DNA from: Novosphingobium sp.
GTDB lineage: Bacteria > Pseudomonadota > Alphaproteobacteria > Sphingomonadales > Sphingomonadaceae
Assembly (NCBI RefSeq): GCF_027531025.1
Contig: NZ_JAPZQX010000004.1
Span: forward strand, 372,001 to 436,000
Direction: 5' to 3'
Length of the DNA: 64,000 bases
Positions within the stretch are counted from its first letter, which is position 1. Every line of letters begins with the position of its first letter. Made by a program: the position numbers and the translations under genes. The notes under the pieces were generated by a model, which made no database searches, was not told the origin of the DNA, and saw only the letters and a program-made list of their open reading frames with translations. This document shows, one piece after another, positions 35,210 through 42,198 of this stretch.

Positions 35210-36547
35210 TCACGCTCTGATTTCTGAACGCCGGGCCGAACGGGCGAGCCAACGCTGCACAACGCCAAGCCGACGCTGATCGAGAGGATAGGTGAAGAGC
35301 AGCCATGCGGCTGGAACCAGCGCCGCCGCTGGGAGCAGCAATGTCACCGCCACCAGAGCCTCGCTGCCCTCACCCGTATTCGGGTCAAACCCCAACAACT
35401 GCATCAGGGGAAGGGCAACACCGACGCTCAGTGCCAGCGCGAACTTCACCATCAGGTTATAGATTGCCATATACATGCCCGATTGGTCGCCTCCGCCCTT
35501 GAAACGGCCAAGGTCCACCGCATCGGCGACCAGCGCGGTTGGCAGCACCCAGATCGGCGAAATGGTGATGCCGAGCAGGCCAAACATCAACATGACCGCA
35601 GTCTTGTCTCCGGTCGGCATCAGCGCGAGCAATGGCAAGGACAGACTGACCAGCAGAGCAGCCAAACCCAGCGTCTTGTGCTTGCCCCAGCGGTTCGCGA
35701 GGCGGATCAACAGCGGGTTGAAGACCAGGCCAACCGCAAATTGGACCAGCACCAACTGCAGAAAGATAGAGGTCGGCAGTTTCAACTGGTGCTGGATCAC
35801 CAGCAGCACGCCTGCGTTATAGATGTGCAGTCCAAGCCACAGCAGGAATGCCGCGACGTTAAGGCGCAGAAAGGCGCGATTGCGCTGCAACGCAGCCAAC
35901 GTTTCCTTTAACGTTGGCACATGGCTTTCGGCTGGTTTTGGTTCGGGCACTTTCCAAAGCAACAGCAAGGCCGTTATCGGCAGGATGATCAGCGACATCT
36001 GGAAAAACAATTCCAGAATCTGCCCGATGCTCGGATTACCCGATGTGAAAACCAGCACAGGTATTGCCGTAGCCAATATGGTGCCGACAAACATCGCGCT
36101 TTCGCGATAGCCAACGATGCGGCTGCGCTCGGCATAGTCCGAGGACAATTCCGCACCAAGCGAAAGGTAGGGGATCTGCACACCGGTCCACAGCACGTAA
36201 AAGAGAAAGATCGACACCAGCAAATAGCCGATGCTCTTGCCGCCTTCGCTCCCGGGCACGAACAACCACCACGCGGTAAGCAGCAGAAACGGCACCCCCA
36301 CCGCGATCCAGGGCTTGCGGCGCCCCCAGCGGGTGTTGGTCTTGTCACAAAAGTAGCCGATCAAGGGATCGATAAAGGCATCCCACAGGCGCGCCGCGAA
36401 GAAGGCCGCGCCAACCGCCGCAAGCGACAGTCCCGTCTCAGTTGCGTAAAAGGCCGGGATATAGACGATGAGCGCAAAGGTCATCATCGATAGCACGATG
36501 GCAGGGCCTGCGTAGATCAGACTTCGAGCGGTACTGCTTTCCATCAT
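35210..36547 (-). CDS. MFS permease, GPH-like family, module B
   Basis: Inner-membrane transporter of 445 residues with about twelve hydrophobic segments and the loop RWGRRKPWIAVGVP near residue 80, matching the module A permease. ATG 36547 has AGGGA about 9 bases upstream and is preferred over TTG 36565. It probably carries the substrate that the TonB receptor brings into the periplasm. A strong hairpin (36582-36614) separates it from the receptor gene, so its expression may be reduced relative to the receptor. Confidence 0.88.
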   Translation of the reverse strand: MMESSTARSLIYAGPAIVLSMMTFALIVYIPAFYATETGLSLAAVGAAFFAARLWDAFIDPLIGYFCDKTNTRWGRRKPWIAVGVPFLLLTAWWLFVPGSEGGKSIGYLLVSIFLFYVLWTGVQIPYLSLGAELSSDYAERSRIVGYRESAMFVGTILATAIPVLVFTSGNPSIGQILELFFQMSLIILPITALLLLWKVPEPKPAESHVPTLKETLAALQRNRAFLRLNVAAFLLWLGLHIYNAGVLLVIQHQLKLPTSIFLQLVLVQFAVGLVFNPLLIRLANRWGKHKTLGLAALLVSLSLPLLALMPTGDKTAVMLMFGLLGITISPIWVLPTALVADAVDLGRFKGGGDQSGMYMAIYNLMVKFALALSVGVALPLMQLLGFDPNTGEGSEALVAVTLLLPAAALVPAAWLLFTYPLDQRRLGVVQRWLARSARRSEIRA

Positions 36548-36581
36548 GCGACGGCGTCCCTTCAATCCGGTTGCGGCGAAA

Positions 36582-36614
36582 ATGTTACCAGGCAGCTTTC
36601 CTGCCTGGTAACAT
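36582..36614 (-). terminator. 14-base-pair hairpin between TonB receptor and permease genes
   Basis: On the minus strand ATGTTACCAGGCAG pairs perfectly with CTGCCTGGTAACAT across a 5-base GAAAG loop and is followed by TTTCGCC. It lies 24 bases after the receptor stop and 35 bases before the permease start. The short T-run makes it a partial terminator or an RNA-stability hairpin; both would give more receptor than downstream enzymes from one promoter. Confidence 0.75.
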
Positions 36615-36637
36615 GATCTCGAATTCAGCCCATGAGC

Positions 36638-38977
36638 TTAGAATTCAATATTTGCCTGCAGCCCGATTTCACGCGGACGATTGATGAATTGATAATCGCC
36701 GAACAGGTTGCTCTGGGTACCGACCACGGCGCGCGTGTCGAACAGGTTGTTCGCGTAGAGCGCCAAGGTCCAGCTCTGGTCGCCTTCGCCAGCCAGGCCC
36801 AGCCGGACATTGGTGATCAAATAGTCGCCGCCATCGCGCCGCGACGGGTCCGTCGGGCTGATGGATGAACGGAACTTGGAGACATAGCTCATGTCGACGC
36901 GGCCAAACCAGTCAAGCCGCTCGTTGATCGGACGTTCATAATCGACCGCAAATCCAATGGTCCAGTTGGGCACACCAGGCAGACTGTCACCCTTTGCGCC
37001 GATTTGCGGCAGCGTCTTCTGCAATTGTGCATCGACATAGCTGACCGACAGATCGGTGCTGAGACCGTCGGCAGGCTTGGCTGAGATCGAGCCTTCAAAA
37101 CCGATGCTGCGCGCCTTGGCTGCATTGCTGAAGAAGGTGAAGCCGCAGCCCAGCTGACGCCGAACCTGCACGTCGCTCCAGTTCAGATAGTAAGCTGAGC
37201 CGGAAACGAAAACCGCGCCATCGGCAACCTTGGCCTTTCCGCCCACTTCATAGTTCCACAGGCTATCGGAATCGAAGGAGACCGCGCTGTTTGTGATGCC
37301 CAGATTGTTCAGCTCGGCGATGCACTGTGGTGTGCTGGGGATCGGCTGGTTGAAGCCGCCTGCGCGAAAACCCTTGGAAGCCGTTGCGTAAAGCGTCATG
37401 TCATCATTGGGTTTGTACGAAATTGTGCCCTTCGGATTGAACCCGTCTTCCTTATATGTGCCCGAGCGCGCGTCGGCGCCTGGCGAAGAAAAGGTCCCGC
37501 GCGAGCGATAGTCGAAATTGCCCTTCAGATCGAAGTAACGGCCGCCAACGATCACATCCAATTTCTCGTTGAGGCTGAAGGTCAGTTCCCCAAACACTGC
37601 AAACTGCTTGAGGTCTTGAGGTACCACGCTCTGGAACACATTGGGGAAGCTACCAACCACATAACGATTGACCGTTGGGAAGACGGGATTGAGATCCGGA
37701 ATGGGCGTCGGACTGCCAAAGCAACCGGCATTGTTAGCGCAGAAATCGTTGAGGCCCGGGCTAGGAGCATCTTGGGTGAAGTCCTTGGTCTGCTTCTGGT
37801 AGTAGAGGCCAACCACACCTTTGATCATGCTGCCAGTATCGAACGACACGCGCAATTCCTCGGTGAAGTCCTTTTGCCGATTGGAGTTGATCAGGGTCGA
37901 GGACGGAGAGTTGGCAGTGAAGAGCAATTGCGAGAAGCGGTTGGTATCCTGCAGATCAAGCGTATCGCGATCGAAATATGAGGTCGACGAACTGACAACC
38001 ACCGAGCCCGCATCATATTCCAGATACAGGTCGTAAAGGTCGATATTGTCCTGATTGAACGGCTCAATCTTCCACGGCTGGGTGTAATCACCGCGCGCGG
38101 TGTCGACGCTGCTTTCGCCCTTCACGTCGAACTGGCGATGCATATAGCGCGCCCGCATGGTCAATTCTTCGACCGGGCGGAATTCTAGCGTGGCACGCAC
38201 CATCCAGTTATCATCGCTGTTGGCATCCTTACGGCCCGTCCCCGTTGGGGTTAGCCCTAAGCCAACGACAGGCGCGGTGTTGTCGATCCAGCCGCCGTTG
38301 TGTGCAAAGGAGCCTGATAGGCGCAGCGCCAGTTTGTCTTGGACGATAGGAATATTCAGGACGCCATCGATGCCATAGGATTCGGAACCCCGCTTGGTGG
38401 TTGATACGCGCGTCTGCATTCTTCCTTCAAAGTTATTTAGATCAGGCGTGTTGAGAATGTAGCGCACCGTGCCGCCCAAGGATCCGCTGCCATAAAGTGT
38501 GCCCTGCGGTCCCTTGAGAACCTCGATCCGGTTGAGATCGAACAGGCCTAGGTCGGGCGAGGCACCGTTCTCATTGTTGGTGCCGCCCGACCCGGTAATT
38601 GGAACGTCATCCAAATATATGGCGACTGTTTCCTGCGGTTCGGATTCGCTCGCGCTCGATACGCCGCGCAGCTTGATCTTGGTCTGGTTGGAGCCAGCAC
38701 CAAACGCACTCAAGCCAGGAACCTTGGCGGCAATATCGCCGATGCCCTGTGCGCCGGAGCGCATAAGGTCTTCCCCTCCAACCGCACTAATTGATTGCGG
38801 AACGTCGATCAGCGATTGCGCGCCCTGCTTGGTCGCGGTCACGACAATTTCGCCGGCATCACCGGACTTATCTTCATCCGCCGCATCTTGGGCACTTGCA
38901 GGCGCTGCGATGAGGCAAGCGGAAGAAACCGAAGCGATGAGTGAGATTTTGAAACTGGCAGTTGCGATCTTGCGCAT
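36638..38977 (-). CDS. TonB-dependent outer-membrane receptor, module B
   Basis: Outer-membrane TonB-dependent transporter of 779 residues. Signal peptide to about residue 29 (APASAQ), TonB-box-like GEIVVTATKQ, plug domain with IEVLKGPQGTLYGSGSLGGT near residue 155 (in pieces), barrel to the C-terminal LQANIEF. It is first in the module B run and divergent from the AraC gene 215 bases away. The closest analogue by context is PegB, the receptor of the polyether operon. Substrate unknown. Confidence 0.92.
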   Translation of the reverse strand: MRKIATASFKISLIASVSSACLIAAPASAQDAADEDKSGDAGEIVVTATKQGAQSLIDVPQSISAVGGEDLMRSGAQGIGDIAAKVPGLSAFGAGSNQTKIKLRGVSSASESEPQETVAIYLDDVPITGSGGTNNENGASPDLGLFDLNRIEVLKGPQGTLYGSGSLGGTVRYILNTPDLNNFEGRMQTRVSTTKRGSESYGIDGVLNIPIVQDKLALRLSGSFAHNGGWIDNTAPVVGLGLTPTGTGRKDANSDDNWMVRATLEFRPVEELTMRARYMHRQFDVKGESSVDTARGDYTQPWKIEPFNQDNIDLYDLYLEYDAGSVVVSSSTSYFDRDTLDLQDTNRFSQLLFTANSPSSTLINSNRQKDFTEELRVSFDTGSMIKGVVGLYYQKQTKDFTQDAPSPGLNDFCANNAGCFGSPTPIPDLNPVFPTVNRYVVGSFPNVFQSVVPQDLKQFAVFGELTFSLNEKLDVIVGGRYFDLKGNFDYRSRGTFSSPGADARSGTYKEDGFNPKGTISYKPNDDMTLYATASKGFRAGGFNQPIPSTPQCIAELNNLGITNSAVSFDSDSLWNYEVGGKAKVADGAVFVSGSAYYLNWSDVQVRRQLGCGFTFFSNAAKARSIGFEGSISAKPADGLSTDLSVSYVDAQLQKTLPQIGAKGDSLPGVPNWTIGFAVDYERPINERLDWFGRVDMSYVSKFRSSISPTDPSRRDGGDYLITNVRLGLAGEGDQSWTLALYANNLFDTRAVVGTQSNLFGDYQFINRPREIGLQANIEF

Positions 38978-39192
38978 TGAGATCCTCCCTTAGAACCGAA
39001 CTGGCATGACCATGGCGCTGGTCCTCCACCATTTGGTCCAGCCACAATGGATAGACTGCACCGGGCAAGAAACTTATGCGGCCAGCAGCGATTCTAATGC
39101 GAGTTGCGTCACGGCCTGGTCGAAAGGCCCGAAAGCATCGACTCAAGGATTCAAGACTGCCATAAAACGATTGAGCGAGGCCAGGAACTCAC
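38978..39192. promoter_or_regulatory. Divergent promoter region of module B
   Basis: The 215-base gap between the receptor gene (leftwards) and the AraC gene (rightwards). AGGGAGGATCTC on the minus strand just before 38977 is the receptor ribosome binding site. CTTATGC at 39073-39079 (GCATAAG on the minus strand) lies about 96 bases upstream of the receptor ATG and matches the element before other catabolic genes. No unambiguous -35/-10 pair was assigned. Confidence 0.45.
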
Positions 39193-40197
39193 ATGGGCGC
39201 GATATCGGAACTTTATGCAAGTGGGCATGACCCTAAGCAGATCGCCCACAATCTGAGGCGCGAGCATGAGAAAGTCGCCCCAAATCAAATGCGCCTGCAC
39301 GACTCCTTCAAGAACGGAAATGGCGCCTATAGTTTCATCAAGACTGGCCTTGGGTTTGAAGTCCTGACCGCAGCCGGAGTGCTGCAGCGCCAGTTGGACA
39401 CATGCTTTACCAGCGAAGACGTGATGAAACTGCACTTTCGTCTGAAGGGCGAAGGTTGCTATGCGCTTGGCAATGGGGATGCCGTGTCGATGGCCGGGCA
39501 GTTCGCCGGCATCCTGCTTCAGCCCGAAGGCCAGCCAAAGTTCGAATCCCGATTTGAAGGGCATGAGGAATGCTGGATCACCGTGTTTTGTTCGCGCGAC
39601 AGTCTAGGAATGGTTTTTGGCAATGAACTCGGCAGCCTTCCCGTTCCGGTACGTGAATTTGTCGAGGGGCGGTTAGAGTCCACGTTCGGTGCGCAATTGG
39701 CCCTCAACACGGCGATGGCGCGCAGCGCGATGGATATCATCAGCGCAGATGAAGCCAATATCCTCGCCAGGGCGCAGACCGAGGCGCGCGTCGTGGATCT
39801 CTTGTGCGAAACGCTGCTCAATCTGAATCAGTTGTCCGATTCTGACTGGAACCGGCCATTTGCTTTCTCGCCACGCGACCGACATTGTCTGGAAGAGGCG
39901 TATTACATCCTTCATGTCGAACTGGCCAATCCACCCAACCTCAAGGAACTGGCGCGGCGTGTCGGGGTTAACCCGAACAAGCTCAATTTCGGCTTGAAGA
40001 TGCTCTATGGCGGTACTGGTGGTGAATTGCTCAACCGCTTCCGGATGGAAGAGGCGCGCCGCCTGCTTGAGGAAGAAGGCGAAAATGTCACCCAGGTCGC
40101 CTATGCCTGCGGTTTCAATTTTCCAGGCAACTTCACAGCGGCATTCCGCCGGCATTTTGGCGTTTTGCCCAAGGACGTGCGCAAGCGCGGCCGCTGA
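39193..40197 (+). CDS. AraC-family transcriptional regulator, module B
   Basis: A 334-residue AraC/XylS-type regulator: long N-terminal sensor region (with MKLHFRLKGEG near residue 78, recalling NFHFRLLGSS in the module A regulator) and C-terminal DNA-binding domain from about residue 235, containing NLKELARRVGVNPNKLN and ending FTAAFRRHFGVLPKDVRKRGR (in pieces). Likely activator of the divergent receptor operon, as PegR is for the peg operon. It is convergent with the nitrilase gene, 8 bases apart. Effector unknown. Confidence 0.86.
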   Translation: MGAISELYASGHDPKQIAHNLRREHEKVAPNQMRLHDSFKNGNGAYSFIKTGLGFEVLTAAGVLQRQLDTCFTSEDVMKLHFRLKGEGCYALGNGDAVSMAGQFAGILLQPEGQPKFESRFEGHEECWITVFCSRDSLGMVFGNELGSLPVPVREFVEGRLESTFGAQLALNTAMARSAMDIISADEANILARAQTEARVVDLLCETLLNLNQLSDSDWNRPFAFSPRDRHCLEEAYYILHVELANPPNLKELARRVGVNPNKLNFGLKMLYGGTGGELLNRFRMEEARRLLEEEGENVTQVAYACGFNFPGNFTAAFRRHFGVLPKDVRKRGR

Positions 40198-40205
40198 AGT
40201 TCCCG

Positions 40206-41123
40206 TCAGGCGCGCGGCGTCTTGGGAGACTCATCCCAGCGCAACTGGAAGACATCGGGGCGTGAATAATGCCCCACACCATCGAACAGCCAGCTGGCAT
40301 CATCGATCCGGGCAAAATCGAGCTCATGGTAAAGGATCGTCTCGGCATCAAAGACGGGTTCGACCAGATAGGATCCGTTCGGCGCGATGATCGCGCTGCC
40401 GCCGTTGCCGTACCAGCGTTCCGGTTCGTCGCTGAAATCAGGAAGATGTTTACCCAGCCGATCAATTGACATTACTTCGCGTGCGGCAACCACAAAACAC
40501 CCATTTTCGTGAGCGATATGCCGGGTCGATGCGTCGATGACGCCGTTGATGAAAGCATGGCCGGGCCAAAGCGCAGCATGAACTTGCACGCCCTTGATCG
40601 CCAGCGCGTGTCGCGCCAGCGTCATTTGGTGCTCAAAGCAAATCAGCCCATTCACTTTTGCGCCCGACATTTCGACTGACTGCATGTCGGAGCCATCCCC
40701 CTGTCCCCAAACCAGGCGCTCCGTATTGGTCGGCATCAATTTGCGATGCAGGTTGAGTAGCTGTCCGTCTGCGGAGATATAGGCGGCGACATTGTAAATT
40801 GAGCCGCCGGCGCGCTCATGTAGTCCCATGACAACCGCGATTCCGGCATCGGCCGCGGCTTTCTGCAAGGAGCGCATGGCTTCCCCGTCGCGGGTCAGCG
40901 CCAGTTGCTGCAAGCGGCGCCGGGCCTCGGTGAAACGCGGGTCGCGCACTGAAATGCTTGCCCAATAGGGGTATCCGAGCAACCATGTTTCGGGAAAGAC
41001 GGCGATCTGTGCGCCATTGCTTGCAGCTTCCGCCATCGCATCACGCGCACGCAGAAGTCCGCGCTCCAAATCGAGCACTTCGGGCGCCCATTGCACGGCG
41101 GCCGCGATCAGTTTCTTCGTCAT
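40206..41123 (-). CDS. Nitrilase-family carbon-nitrogen hydrolase
   Basis: A 305-residue nitrilase-superfamily enzyme with the triad E45 (FPETWLLGYP), K128 (LHRKLMPTNTER) and C162 (LICFEHQM). The sequence around lysine and cysteine fits true nitrilases (nitrile to acid plus ammonia) rather than amidases; aliphatic and aryl nitrilases cannot be told apart here. The usual CWEH is CFEH. It stands alone on the minus strand, convergent with the AraC gene. Any link to module B is by position only. Confidence 0.88.
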   Translation of the reverse strand: MTKKLIAAAVQWAPEVLDLERGLLRARDAMAEAASNGAQIAVFPETWLLGYPYWASISVRDPRFTEARRRLQQLALTRDGEAMRSLQKAAADAGIAVVMGLHERAGGSIYNVAAYISADGQLLNLHRKLMPTNTERLVWGQGDGSDMQSVEMSGAKVNGLICFEHQMTLARHALAIKGVQVHAALWPGHAFINGVIDASTRHIAHENGCFVVAAREVMSIDRLGKHLPDFSDEPERWYGNGGSAIIAPNGSYLVEPVFDAETILYHELDFARIDDASWLFDGVGHYSRPDVFQLRWDESPKTPRA

Positions 41124-41889
41124 AGGTTCCGGAGATCATCTACTGTCATGTAAATTGCAATCCTCTCTACAGCATCCGTGATCATCGCAGTAGAAATCGG
41201 TTTGCCGGGATCAAAAGGCATTCCACAATTTGGCAACGGCCCATGGAGAGTTGGGAGAGGGTCGCAAGAAGCTGACTGTCATCGGTCTATGCAAGCCATA
41301 GGTAGTCCGAACTAGAGATGGCAACTCAGCCGCTGCCTGAAAAGTCGCGACTACGCATGGTGGTGCGATCGGCCTAAGTGCACTGGTCTCTGGTCGGTGC
41401 CACTCTACGTTACCGGCCATCAGATTGCGCCATGAACTTCTACCACTGAGCTAGGGTAGCTGAATGAATGAAGGGAATCGGAGCTACCCATTATTTGGAC
41501 GAATGCCTGCCATGCCAACGAAGCCAGACAGGCTCAAGCCTCGCCAGGCTGCACCCCCATGCGGGACATTCTTCATCCCTTCGACTAGAGAAACAGGTAA
41601 TCTTCCGGGACCCTCTGAGCAGTTGGTTTACAAGCACACCGTACCCGGGAGCCCGGTGTCGGAATTTGGCGCAATTCCGCCACTAGCTGGCTGATCGGCG
41701 CCCTGTCCCCGCCTGATGTCATCTGATGTCAGGCTAGATTGCTCAACTCAGATCAAAGTAGGATACGTCTAAAGCATTGATCCCGCTTCGATAAAAACAA
41801 CTTTCCTACAGCCTTGCACTGACATTAGCGTGATGTCTCGTGGCTGAGGGGTTTCCGGCCGAGGTGGGCGGCCAACGTGAGAACGCCCC
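41124..41889. other. Non-coding stretch at the edge of the mobilisation unit
   Basis: About 766 bases with only short, unconvincing frames. It holds an 8-base inverted repeat GGGTAGCT/AGCTACCC (41454-41461 and 41482-41489); a minus-strand stretch TAGCTCAGTGGTAGA (41439-41453) that looks like a tRNA D-arm but lacks a T-arm and acceptor stem; the repeat cluster at 41711-41734; and a small GACAT/ATGTC hairpin at 41821-41837. The composition is less GC-rich than the neighbours, which fits mobile-element junction DNA. No copy of the tRNA-Ser 3' end was found in it. Confidence 0.5.
41711..41734 (+). repeat. Overlapping direct and inverted repeats, candidate oriT component
   Basis: CTGATGTCA occurs twice in tandem, 41713-41721 and 41723-41731, one base apart, and the pair is bounded by GCCTGA (41711-41716) and TCAGGC (41729-41734) as an inverted repeat. 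It lies about 156 bases before the small accessory gene of the relaxase. Iterated accessory-protein sites and inverted repeats next to relaxase genes are typical of transfer origins; assignment as oriT is inference and no nick site is identified. Confidence 0.4.
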
Positions 41890-42195
41890 ATGCGCTTTGC
41901 GCTGCAATGCTATGTCGATCGGGAGCTTTACGAGGCGGTGAAGGCGGCCGCCGAGGCGGCGCACATGAGCGTCAGCCAGTGGCTTAAACTGGCGGTGATC
42001 GGTACCCTCGAAGGGCAGGATGAGGTGGCCTTCCGGGACCGGCTGATGTCCCATGTGCTGTTCACTTCGGCGGCGGCCGACGGGCTGCTGATGGCCCAGG
42101 CCGACAAGGAGATCAGGACGCGGGTGCAGGCCGCGCACGGCAAGCGGCTGCGCGAGTATCGCGAGCGTTTTGGTCTTTCGAGAGGGGGCGATTGA
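41890..42195 (+). CDS. Small relaxosome accessory protein (ribbon-helix-helix-like)
   Basis: A 101-residue protein starting MRFALQCYVDRELYEAVKAAA, with the pattern of a ribbon-helix-helix DNA-binding domain: a short strand, a helix and ISxW-like SVSQWLKLAV near residue 30. It ends 3 bases before the MobF relaxase start. Small RHH proteins encoded next to relaxases (TrwA, TraY, MobC types) bind the transfer origin and stimulate nicking; that role is inferred from position and fold pattern. It is the first gene of the two-gene mobilisation operon. Confidence 0.65.
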   Translation: MRFALQCYVDRELYEAVKAAAEAAHMSVSQWLKLAVIGTLEGQDEVAFRDRLMSHVLFTSAAADGLLMAQADKEIRTRVQAAHGKRLREYRERFGLSRGGD

Positions 42196-42198
42196 GCC

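Noticed and set aside
41211..41694. Short open frames on both strands (69-76 residues) in the gap before the mobilisation genes.
   Set aside because: No ribosome binding sites, no family resemblance, mutually overlapping, and composition unlike the coding DNA around them.
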